From positions 655,501-719,500 of the forward strand of contig NZ_CP157875.1 of NCBI RefSeq assembly GCF_040215105.1: DNA of 64,000 nt, written 5' to 3'. The position numbers and the translations under genes are program-made. Under the pieces are notes generated by a model that ran no database searches, was not told where the DNA came from, and saw only the letters and a program-made list of their open reading frames with translations. Shown here piece after piece: positions 28,171 through 35,927 of this stretch (the stretch's first letter is position 1; each line of letters begins with the position of its first letter). Source of the stretch: Aeromonas veronii (lineage in GTDB: Bacteria; Pseudomonadota; Gammaproteobacteria; Enterobacterales; Aeromonadaceae).

Positions 28171-28881
28171 TTGCTGAGCCCGGCTTTCGTCATCCACAGC
28201 CGGCCCTATCGGGAGACCAGCCAGCTGGTCGAGGTTTTCACCCAGGATAGTGGTCGCTTTACCCTGGTGGCTCGCGGTTCTCGCGGGCCACGCTCCCCTC
28301 TGAAGGGGCTGTTGCAGCCTTTCTCCCTGCTTACCATCGCCTGGCGTGGCAAGGGGGATCTCAAGAATCTCACCCAGGTGGAGTGCCCGGATCACTCCCT
28401 GCGGCTCGGTGGCGATCGGCTGTTCTACGGCCTCTATCTCAACGAGCTGGTCTACTACCTGCTGGAAGCCCATACCCCTTTCCCCGAGGTGTTCGACGCC
28501 TATGCCCGCGCCATCATGGCGCTGGCGGATGGTGAAACCCCGGAGCTGCCCCTGCGCCGTTTCGAGTTCCTGCTGCTGCAGGCGCTCGGCTATGCGGTGG
28601 ATTTCGAGTATGCCGCCGACGACGAGTCTCCCATTCAACCCGAGCTGCTGTACGGCTTCGAGCGGGAGCTCGGCTTTGTGGCTTGCGAGCGGGCGCCGGA
28701 TCCCCGTACCCTGTTCCTCGGCGCTCACCTGCTGGCCTTCGCCGAAGGGCGCTTCGACACCCCTCCCTTGCTGCAGGCGGCCAAGCGTTTCAGCCGACTG
28801 GCGTTGCAACCCTATCTGGGCAAGCGTCAGCTGAAGAGCCGGGAGCTGTTTTTAAAGCGCAGGGGCAGTATTTCAGGCTAA
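28171..28881 (+). CDS. recO: DNA repair protein RecO
   Basis: A 236-residue recombination mediator that helps RecA displace SSB at gaps. The N-terminal OB fold (FVIHSRPYRETSQLVEVFTQ) and helical C-domain (RRFEFLLLQALGYAVDFEY, then AAKRFSRLALQPYLGKRQLKSRELF) follow E. coli RecO closely. The only usable start is the TTG at 28171, with a weak Shine-Dalgarno; no in-frame ATG or GTG lies nearby. This may keep expression low. Confidence 0.93.
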   Translation: MLSPAFVIHSRPYRETSQLVEVFTQDSGRFTLVARGSRGPRSPLKGLLQPFSLLTIAWRGKGDLKNLTQVECPDHSLRLGGDRLFYGLYLNELVYYLLEAHTPFPEVFDAYARAIMALADGETPELPLRRFEFLLLQALGYAVDFEYAADDESPIQPELLYGFERELGFVACERAPDPRTLFLGAHLLAFAEGRFDTPPLLQAAKRFSRLALQPYLGKRQLKSRELFLKRRGSISG

Positions 28882-29044
28882 CAAATTCGATATTCTCGAT
28901 AGTTACTGTAGGCCTGTCTGAATTTTAAAGAATATATCGCTGCCACATGGGAGGGAAAACCCGCATCCGGTGGCTCATGGACAACCGGGACTGGCGCTGG
29001 CGCCAACCCACAATGAACAGATGACCTGTATCAAGGAGTATGCA

Positions 29045-29782
29045 ATGAGCGAGATCTACCTGGGCGTGAACATCGATCACATCGCCACCCTGCGCAATGC
29101 CCGCGGCACCCAGTACCCGGATCCGGTACAGGCCGCCTTCGTGGCCGAGCAGGCCGGTGCCGATGGCATCACGGTTCACCTGCGGGAAGATCGCCGCCAC
29201 ATCACCGACCGTGACGTGGAGATCCTGCGTCAGACCATCCAGACCAGGATGAACCTGGAGATGGCGGTGACCGAAGAGATGATCGGCATCGCCTGCCGCA
29301 TCCAGCCCCAGTTCGTCTGCCTGGTACCGGAGAAGCGTACCGAGGTGACCACGGAAGGGGGGCTGGACGTGGCCGGTCAGCTGGACAAGGTGACCGATGC
29401 GGCCACGCGCCTGGCCGCCGTCGGTGCCAAGGTCTCCCTGTTCATCGATGCGGATTATCTGCAGATCGATGCCGCCGCCGCGAGCGGGGCTCCCTTCATC
29501 GAGATCCACACCGGCCGTTACGCCGACGCCACCACGGATGCGGAGCGCAACGCCGAGTTCAAACGGATCGCCGCCGGTGCCTCCTATGCCGTCGGCAAGG
29601 GCTTGAAGGTGAATGCCGGCCACGGCCTGCACTATCACAACGTCAAGGCCATCGCCGCCATCCCCGAGCTCTATGAGCTCAACATCGGCCACGCCATCAT
29701 CGGCCGCGCCGCTTTCGACGGTCTGGCCAAGGCGGTCAGCGACATGCGTCTGCTGATGCAGGAAGCCCGTCAGGGGATCTGA
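29045..29782 (+). CDS. pdxJ: Pyridoxine 5'-phosphate synthase
   Basis: A 245-residue TIM-barrel enzyme. It condenses 3-amino-2-oxopropyl phosphate with 1-deoxyxylulose 5-phosphate to make pyridoxine phosphate. [15 protein letters not shown] at the start, [14 protein letters not shown] (with catalytic His) and [11 protein letters not shown] and [12 protein letters not shown] at the phosphate site are all present. AAGGAG lies seven bases before the ATG at 29045. It closes the lepA-to-pdxJ gene run and ends in a terminator. Confidence 0.97.
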   Translation: MSEIYLGVNIDHIATLRNARGTQYPDPVQAAFVAEQAGADGITVHLREDRRHITDRDVEILRQTIQTRMNLEMAVTEEMIGIACRIQPQFVCLVPEKRTEVTTEGGLDVAGQLDKVTDAATRLAAVGAKVSLFIDADYLQIDAAAASGAPFIEIHTGRYADATTDAERNAEFKRIAAGASYAVGKGLKVNAGHGLHYHNVKAIAAIPELYELNIGHAIIGRAAFDGLAKAVSDMRLLMQEARQGI

Positions 29783-29809
29783 TGTCTGCTCGCCAGAGCG
29801 GGATCAACG

Positions 29810-29840
29810 AGGGACGCCACGGCGTCCCTTGTCGTTTTTT
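29810..29840 (+). terminator. Intrinsic terminator of pdxJ
   Basis: AGGGACGCC/GGCGTCCCT (29810-29818 and 29821-29829) with a two-base AC gap in the loop, then TGTCG and six T residues (29835-29840). Confidence 0.88.
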
Positions 29841-29942
29841 GGCGCGGCGTTGGGTGGGATCCCGAACATCGGAAAGTCAGGTTTTCGCAATGCCATCAGG
29901 CATTTCGCTGGCACTCTGCATCCGGTGAGGGGGAAGGAGGAT

Positions 29943-30815
29943 TCAGGGGGACGGGAAGTAACGCTCCAGCAGCGCCATCAGAATGGCCTGAGACTCGGCA
30001 TCCGGCTCGCCGGTCACCAACGTCGGGCGAAAGTGGAGCTGGAAGGCGCGCAGCACGGCCTGGCTCTGCTCATCCCAGTCACCGCTGGGGGCAATGCCAT
30101 AGCCGTAGCGGGCGAGCTGCTGTTGCCACTGGAGAGCACCCCAGGCTGGCAGGGCGCTCTGGCGCAGGGCGGTGACCCTGGCTTCGTCTGGCCAGGCGCC
30201 GACCCCGTAGTCCAGGGCGAGCTCGCGCCAGGGAAAGAGGGGGCCGGGATCCTGCTTGCGATCGGGGGCGATGTCGCTGTGGGCCAGTACCTGGGTCGGC
30301 GGGATCTGATGGTGCGTCACCAGATCCCGCGCCAGGGCGCCGACGGCGGCGATCTGGGCCCGGGTGAAGGGCTGCCAGTGGCGCAGGTGCGCGGGGAGCG
30401 CGGCCTCTTTTTCGTCATAGCCGAGGTTCACGATCTCGATGCCGAGCGAGCTGGCATTGAGGCCGGCATACTGGTGCCAGCGGCTGCGACCGGCATGCCA
30501 GGCACGCCTATCGTCGGGCACCAGCTGGTAGACCGGCAGCGGGCTCTGTTCGATATCCCGTGGCACCAGATAGTGGGCACTCACCTTGTATTGAGGTTCC
30601 GTCAGCAGGCGCAGGGAGTGGGCATCGTCCTCGTCCGTGTAGTGCAGGATAAGAAAGGCGATGCGGCCATTCTGGCTGGCGCTGGTATGGCGGGTATCGA
30701 GATGGTAGGGGGCGGGCTGACAGGCGGTCAGCAGTAGAAGCAGCAGGCAGAGCGACCAGCGCAGCTCACCGGCCATCCTGATGAGGGCTGAGGGTGAGCG
30801 GAGGCGCTGGTCCAT
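29943..30815 (-). CDS. amiD: N-acetylmuramoyl-L-alanine amidase AmiD (lipoprotein)
   Basis: A zinc amidase that cuts the amide bond between N-acetylmuramic or anhydro-muramic acid and peptide. It is anchored in the outer membrane through the lipobox LLTAC (cysteine at about residue 32 of the 290-residue frame). The Amidase_2 domain includes LILHYTDED, SAHYLVP, AWHAGRS and AHSDIAPDRKQDPGPLFPW. A peptidoglycan-binding repeat follows at the C-terminus (LRAFQLHFRPTLVTGEPD). E. coli AmiD is 276 residues and has the same order. The start is uncertain: ATG 30776 gives a compact lipoprotein signal, and neither start has a clear Shine-Dalgarno. Confidence 0.92.
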   Translation of the reverse strand: MDQRLRSPSALIRMAGELRWSLCLLLLLLTACQPAPYHLDTRHTSASQNGRIAFLILHYTDEDDAHSLRLLTEPQYKVSAHYLVPRDIEQSPLPVYQLVPDDRRAWHAGRSRWHQYAGLNASSLGIEIVNLGYDEKEAALPAHLRHWQPFTRAQIAAVGALARDLVTHHQIPPTQVLAHSDIAPDRKQDPGPLFPWRELALDYGVGAWPDEARVTALRQSALPAWGALQWQQQLARYGYGIAPSGDWDEQSQAVLRAFQLHFRPTLVTGEPDAESQAILMALLERYFPSP

Positions 30816-30836
30816 GGCTCAGGCGTGGCAGCTATG

Positions 30837-31316
30837 TCAAGCGCGATGCTTGGCGGTGAGGCCAATCAGGAAGTTGCGCAGGATCTGATCCCCGCAATCC
30901 TGATAGTGCTTGTGATCCTTGGCGCGGAACAGGGCGCTCAGCTCGGACTTGGAGAGGTTGAAGTTGGCGAGCTTGAGGGTGCCCAGCATGTCCTCTTCCT
31001 TGTAGTTCAGGCCGATGCGCAGTTTGCGCAGGATCAGGTTGTTGTTGATCCGGTTCGGGATCACCTGGGGCGGTGCATCCTCGCGCACGCCGCGACGCAG
31101 GGCGATGAAACCGTCGAGGAACTGGCTCAGCGCCGAATCCGGACAGGCCATGAAGCCCGGCTCTTGCGCTTCGCCTTCCGCCGCCTCTTTCAGCAGCCAG
31201 CCGTGCAACTGGGCATGGGTGACGGTCAGGTTGCCCTTGGCAAACATCTCGACCATCTGATCGTTGCTGATGGTGAGGGCGTAGCGCAGACGGCGCAGAA
31301 TATCGTTGTTGGTCAT
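30837..31316 (-). CDS. yehS: DUF1456 family protein (YehS-like)
   Basis: A 159-residue soluble protein made of two copies of the DUF1456 motif: NNDILRRLRYALTISNDQMVEMF and NNNLILRKLRIGLNYKEEDML. Both copies are followed by an F-x-x-L helix, as in E. coli YehS (156 residues). The function is unknown. AGGAGT six bases before 31316 marks the start; the frame continues upstream to 31436 into non-homologous sequence. It lies between barA and amiD on the same strand. Confidence 0.88.
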   Translation of the reverse strand: MTNNDILRRLRYALTISNDQMVEMFAKGNLTVTHAQLHGWLLKEAAEGEAQEPGFMACPDSALSQFLDGFIALRRGVREDAPPQVIPNRINNNLILRKLRIGLNYKEEDMLGTLKLANFNLSKSELSALFRAKDHKHYQDCGDQILRNFLIGLTAKHRA

Positions 31317-31380
31317 GCTGACTCCTGTAAAAAACGGCGCAACTCTACCATTTACCGGGCTGTGCGTCAGAAAAAGCGCG

Positions 31381-34128
31381 TCATTCGCTCGCATCGAGAT
31401 AGCGTGGCGCCTCCTGACGCACCTGCGCCAGCGCATCCTGCAATTCCAGCAATTCGGGCTCCAGCTCGCTCACCGGCACACCGTCCCGCAACTGCTGCTC
31501 CAGCTGGGAGAGCAGGCGCTGCAGGCCGGGGACGCCGGAGTAGGCGCAACCACCGTTGAGGCGATGCAACTGGGCCAGCACCTCGGCATCGTCGGCCTGC
31601 CCCGCGAGGGCGGACTCCAGCAGGGGCTCCACCTCGTCGAAGCTGGCCAGCAGCATGGTCAGCATCTCCTGGGCCAGCTCCGTCTTGCCGGCGGCCTGGC
31701 GCACGGCGAGGGCCCAGTCTATCTGCTCGTCCCCGTGATTCTGGTGGCGACGATGGGCGAAGTCGGTAATGAGCTGGGCCAGCATGCTCTCGTCGATGGG
31801 CTTGGCCAGATAGTCATCCATGCCCTGGCGGATCAAGCGCTCCCGCTCCCCCGGGATGGCGTGGGCGGTGACCGCGACTATGGGGGTCTCCATGTTGAGG
31901 GAGTGGCGACGAATGGCCTGGGTGGCGCTGATGCCATCCATGATCGGCATCTGTATGTCCATGAAGATGATGTCGAACGGCTGGCTCTGGGCCAGGCTGA
32001 CCGCCTCCTTGCCGTTCTTGCACACCACCACCTGGCTCACCATCTCCTTGAGCATGGCGGCGATGAGCTTGAGGTTGGCGGCATTGTCATCCACCGCCAG
32101 TACCTTGACCTCCTGCACCTTGATAGCCGGCTCGGGAGGCGTGACGGGGACGGGCAGCCGGGCGTCTCTGGCGGTCTCGGGGGAGAGCAGGGCGTGCAGC
32201 AACTTGCGATGGTTGATGGGCTTGGAGAGGCAGTGCTGGGCACCGTGAGCCTGCATGGCGTCATACAGGGCGGGTTCGTGGCTGCTCAGCACCACTATGG
32301 TGTTCTGGGCATCGCCGAGGCCATCGAGGCGGGCGATCACCTGCTGGGGAGGATGCTGGGTGCTGCTGCCGATGATCACCACATCCTGGCGGCTCATGTC
32401 GGGCCAGTCGTCGTCCATGCCGAGGGAGTGCACATCCAGCTGCCATTCGGCCAGCAGGGCGTGCAGGGAGGCGTGGGCGAAGGGATCCGGCTCCAGCAGC
32501 CAGACCCGTTTGCCCTGGATGCGATCCAGTGGCAGCCGCTCGGTCTGGGGCAGGGGAGAGACGTCGAGTTCCAGGTTGAAGGAGAAGATGGAACCCTTGC
32601 CAAGTTCGGATTCGAAGCGGATCTGCCCCCCCATCTGCTGCACCAGCTTCTGGGTGATGACGAGGCCGAGGCCGGTGCCGCCATAGCGGCGGGAGATGGA
32701 GGAGTCGGCCTGGTTGAACGCCTGGAACAGCTGGCGCTGCTGCTCCTCCGAGATGCCGATGCCGGTATCGTGGATCAGCACCCGGAGCCGCACCTTCTTG
32801 CCGGCATGGAGGCCATTGCCGGCCTCGAGCTGCTCGATGCGGACATCCACGTTGCCGCGCTCGGTGAACTTGATGGCGTTGCCGGTGAGGTTGGTCAGCA
32901 CCTGCTGCAGTCGCATGGGGTCGCCGGTGAGGTAGTCCGGCACCTCGGCATCCACCTGCAGGGAGAGTTCCAGCTGCTTGTCGTGGGCGCTCGGGCCCAG
33001 CAGGTGCATGGTCTCGTTCAGGGTGTCGCGCAGGCTGAACGGGATATGCTCGAGCTGCAGCTTGCCCGCCTCCAGTTTGGAGAAGTCGAGGATGTCGTTG
33101 ATGATGCCGAGCAGGTTGCGGGCCGACTTCTCGATGGTCTGCATGTAGTCGGTCTGACTCGGGGTCAGGCTGGTCTTGAGCAGCTGACGGGTGAAGCCGA
33201 TGACGCCGTTCAAGGGGGTGCGCAGCTCGTGGGACATGTTGGCCAGGAATTCGGATTTGACCCTGGCGGCCTCCTGGGCACGTTTTTTCGCCATGTCGAG
33301 CTCGACGTTCTGGATCTCTATCTGCTCCAGGGTCTCCCGCAGATCCGAGGTGGCCTGGTCGATGTTCTGCTGCATCTCCTCGTGATATTCGGAGAGCGCC
33401 TTGGCCATGGCATTGATGCCGTTTTTCAGCATGTCCAGCTCGCCGGTGAGCTGGCCGCTGACCCGGGTATCGAGTCGCCCCTCCCTGATCCGGTGCACCG
33501 CTTGCACCATGTCGGTGATGGGTTGGGTCACGCTCTTGACCAGTCTGAACCCGAACAGGGTGCTGATGGCCAGGCCGATGAGCACCATGACCACGGCGAA
33601 GAAGGCATCGCGATATTGCAGGACGATGGCCCTGTCAGTGGCAAGCTGCATGGAGATGTAGCCGATCACCGGCGGCTCCAGATCGCTCGGCAGCGGGAAG
33701 CCGTCTAGGCTGGTCTCCGCCTGGATGGGGGTGCGCAGTATGATGTCATCGCCGTTGAAGGAGACGCTGGTGAGCTCCGGGATGGCGCTGCCATCGGGCA
33801 GGCGCAGCTGGCCGAAGTCCCTGTGGTAGTTGGAGGTGACGAACAGCTGGTTGTCCTGGGTGAAGACGGCGATGGACTTGATGAAGGGGGAATTCTTGCG
33901 ATGGGTGAGCCCGATCAGCCGCTTGAGGGATTCGCGACTGTGCTGGGTCATCCCGTACTCACTGGCAATCGCCAGGGGTTCTATGATGTTGATGCCCTGA
34001 TCGATCAGGCTGCTTTCCAACTGCTGGTAGCGGTGGAAGGTGAAATAACCGGCAATCAGACCGCCGATGATGAGGGTGGGCAAGATGGTGAAGGCCAGCA
34101 CCCTGGCTCTGAGGCCATATCTGGTCAT
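31381..34128 (-). CDS. barA: Hybrid sensor histidine kinase BarA (GacS/BarA of the Gac-Csr system)
   Basis: A 915-residue tripartite kinase. Two membrane helices (about 11-30 and 177-195) flank a periplasmic sensor, followed by HAMP. The HisKA domain has the phosphorylated His300 in MSHELRTPLNG, with ATPase boxes DTGIGI and GGTGLGLVI. A receiver domain contains IIFMDIQMPIMDG, and an HPt domain ends the protein (AQLHRLNGGCAYSG). It phosphorylates UvrY/GacA, which controls Csr small RNAs. Order and length match E. coli BarA. The start at 34128 is shared with two upstream tandem copies of the same 5' sequence, described separately. It is divergent from rlmD as in E. coli. Confidence 0.96.
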   Translation of the reverse strand: MTRYGLRARVLAFTILPTLIIGGLIAGYFTFHRYQQLESSLIDQGINIIEPLAIASEYGMTQHSRESLKRLIGLTHRKNSPFIKSIAVFTQDNQLFVTSNYHRDFGQLRLPDGSAIPELTSVSFNGDDIILRTPIQAETSLDGFPLPSDLEPPVIGYISMQLATDRAIVLQYRDAFFAVVMVLIGLAISTLFGFRLVKSVTQPITDMVQAVHRIREGRLDTRVSGQLTGELDMLKNGINAMAKALSEYHEEMQQNIDQATSDLRETLEQIEIQNVELDMAKKRAQEAARVKSEFLANMSHELRTPLNGVIGFTRQLLKTSLTPSQTDYMQTIEKSARNLLGIINDILDFSKLEAGKLQLEHIPFSLRDTLNETMHLLGPSAHDKQLELSLQVDAEVPDYLTGDPMRLQQVLTNLTGNAIKFTERGNVDVRIEQLEAGNGLHAGKKVRLRVLIHDTGIGISEEQQRQLFQAFNQADSSISRRYGGTGLGLVITQKLVQQMGGQIRFESELGKGSIFSFNLELDVSPLPQTERLPLDRIQGKRVWLLEPDPFAHASLHALLAEWQLDVHSLGMDDDWPDMSRQDVVIIGSSTQHPPQQVIARLDGLGDAQNTIVVLSSHEPALYDAMQAHGAQHCLSKPINHRKLLHALLSPETARDARLPVPVTPPEPAIKVQEVKVLAVDDNAANLKLIAAMLKEMVSQVVVCKNGKEAVSLAQSQPFDIIFMDIQMPIMDGISATQAIRRHSLNMETPIVAVTAHAIPGERERLIRQGMDDYLAKPIDESMLAQLITDFAHRRHQNHGDEQIDWALAVRQAAGKTELAQEMLTMLLASFDEVEPLLESALAGQADDAEVLAQLHRLNGGCAYSGVPGLQRLLSQLEQQLRDGVPVSELEPELLELQDALAQVRQEAPRYLDASE

Positions 34129-34288
34129 GCTGATAACCCGTTGGGGATGAGGGCGGATACGAGGGTCATTGCCGCACTGGCGTGAAGGCCATATCTGGTC
34201 ATGCTGATAAACCGCCGACGAAGAGGACTGACATAGGGTGAGGTCATGACAGCACGGGCCCCGAGGCCGCATTTGGTCATACTATTAT
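34112..34288 (-). repeat. Three tandem copies of the barA start region
   Basis: The 25 bases around the barA ATG (34112-34136) recur exactly at 34186-34210 and with a few changes at about 34264-34288. Each has an ATG (34128, 34202 and 34280) followed by codons for M-T-[RK]-[YC]-G-L. The spacings are 74 and 78 bases. The repeats read on the barA strand. Confidence 0.85.
34125..34280 (-). CDS. Putative leader ORF formed by duplicated barA starts
   Basis: From the outermost duplicated ATG (34280) a 51-codon frame runs through the second ATG (34202, in frame, 26 codons later). It stops at TGA 34127-34125, which overlaps the barA ATG as ATGA. It begins MTKCGLGARAV and contains MTRYGLHASAAM, both echoing barA's MTRYGLRARVL. 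It has no Shine-Dalgarno that I can see. Either it is a coupled leader peptide controlling barA translation or simply a remnant of the duplication; coding is unproven. Confidence 0.3.
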   Translation of the reverse strand: MTKCGLGARAVMTSPYVSPLRRRFISMTRYGLHASAAMTLVSALIPNGLSA

Positions 34289-34356
34289 TCTTGTGGGACA
34301 ATGACCTGCTGCAGACCTCACAATCATGACATAGCCACCTATAGGCACCAAGTTTT

Positions 34357-35679
34357 ATGGCCCAGTTTTTCAAGCCCCAAAAGAAATCCACCCAGCCCCA
34401 ACGTATTGAATTTACGGTAGACAGTCTGGACCATCACTGTGTTGGCGTCGGCCGTCATCAGGGCAAGGCGATCTTCGTCGAAGGGGCGCTGCCCGGTGAA
34501 CGGGTCAAGGTTCGCATCCTGGATGACAAGAAGCAGTACGCCCACGGTGCCCTGCAGCAGATCGTCACCCCGGCGGCCAATCGGATCGACCCCTTCTGCG
34601 CTCATTACCGGGAATGCGGTGGTTGCAGCGCCCAGCACCTGTCCGAGGCGGATCAGCAAGGGGCCAAGGAGGCCGGCCTGGTCAGCCTGTTCGAACGTCT
34701 CGGCAACATCCAGCCGCCGCCCCTCGAACCCGCTCTCAACGGGGAGTCCCGCTCATACCGCCGGGTCTGCCGGCTGGCCATCAAGTTTGACAAGAATGGC
34801 CGCTGTACCCGGGTCGGTTTCCGTCGCCGCCAGTCCAGCGACCTGGTGGAAATCCAGGGCTGTCCCGTGCTGGCCGAGCCTCTCTCCGCCCTCATCAACC
34901 CGCTGCGCGACTGCCTCAATCGCCTCAAGAGCCAGCGTGAACTGGGCCATGCGGAGCTCATTCAGGCGGAGCAGGGGATCCTGATGCTGCTGCGCCACAC
35001 CGGCCGGCCGAACGAGACCGACCGGGCCATGCTGATCGAATTCGCGCAAGATCAGGGGATCGATCTCTACCTGCAGGCCGCGGACGAACAGATAGAACCC
35101 CTGCGTCAACAATTCCAGCCGAGCTACTCTCTCGATGGCCTGTCTCTTGCATTTGCCCCGGGGGACTTCATCCAGGTCAACGGCCCCATCAACCAGGCCA
35201 TGGTCAATCAGGCCCTGAACTGGCTCGGTGCCACCCCGGATGACAAGGTGCTGGATCTGTTCTGCGGCATCGGCAACTTCACCCTGCCCCTGGCCCGTCA
35301 GGCCCGGGAAGTGGTGGGGGTTGAAGGGGATCTCGCCATGGTGGCCCGGGCCCAGGAAAACGCCCGTCGCAACGGCATCGACAACGCCCGTTTCTTCAAG
35401 GCGGACTTGAGTGGTGACATCAAAGGCATGTCCTGGGCGCGGGAAGGCTTCGATCTGGTACTGCTGGATCCGGCTCGCCCCGGCGCCCTGGAAGTGATGA
35501 GCCACGTGGCGGCACTTTCCCCGAAGCGGGTGGTCTATGTCTCCTGTAACCCGGTCACCCTGGCCCGTGACAGCCAGGTGCTGGTGAAGCAGGGTTATCG
35601 ACTGACCCGCCTGGGCATGCTGGACATGTTCCCTCACACCGGCCATCTGGAGTCCATGGCGCTGTTTGAGCGAGGCTGA
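34357..35679 (+). CDS. rlmD: 23S rRNA (uracil-1939-C5) methyltransferase RlmD
   Basis: A 440-residue RNA methyltransferase. An N-terminal TRAM domain (residues about 10-70) precedes a 4Fe-4S cluster ligated by Cys81, Cys87 and Cys90 (FCAHYRECGGC) and the cysteine of QGCPVL; these are the E. coli ligand positions. The SAM motif VLDLFCGIGNFTLPLA is followed by the catalytic-cysteine box YVSCNPVTLARD. It is divergent from barA and upstream of relA, as in E. coli. Confidence 0.96.
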   Translation: MAQFFKPQKKSTQPQRIEFTVDSLDHHCVGVGRHQGKAIFVEGALPGERVKVRILDDKKQYAHGALQQIVTPAANRIDPFCAHYRECGGCSAQHLSEADQQGAKEAGLVSLFERLGNIQPPPLEPALNGESRSYRRVCRLAIKFDKNGRCTRVGFRRRQSSDLVEIQGCPVLAEPLSALINPLRDCLNRLKSQRELGHAELIQAEQGILMLLRHTGRPNETDRAMLIEFAQDQGIDLYLQAADEQIEPLRQQFQPSYSLDGLSLAFAPGDFIQVNGPINQAMVNQALNWLGATPDDKVLDLFCGIGNFTLPLARQAREVVGVEGDLAMVARAQENARRNGIDNARFFKADLSGDIKGMSWAREGFDLVLLDPARPGALEVMSHVAALSPKRVVYVSCNPVTLARDSQVLVKQGYRLTRLGMLDMFPHTGHLESMALFERG

Positions 35680-35878
35680 GCGACGTTATTCGGGAAGGGG
35701 GGCAGGCAGACTTATCTCCCTGTTCCTGAATGCCGGATGCTGTGTGTGCAGGGTGATTAGGGTAATCTAGAGCGTCGAAAATTGGCCGGACAGGTGGGAG
35801 GCTCCTGTTGCCCTGATGGGTGATACGCCTTGAAAAGTCGACCATTTATCCCCATTTGAGGCAATCGTCAGCTGATGA

Positions 35879-35914
35879 GGGGCGGGAGCGACGGCTCCTG
35901 GCCCCACACTTTTT
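35879..35914 (+). promoter_or_regulatory. Terminator-like hairpin in the relA leader
   Basis: GGGGC plus GGAGC pair with GCTCC plus GCCCC (35879-35889 and 35894-35905, one bulge and one wobble), followed by ACAC and TTTTT (35910-35914). It ends only a base or two before the AAGGAT ribosome-binding site of relA. It looks like an attenuator or leftover terminator. The remaining gap from 35680 shows no gene. Confidence 0.5.
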
Positions 35915-35927
35915 AAGGATTGATACC

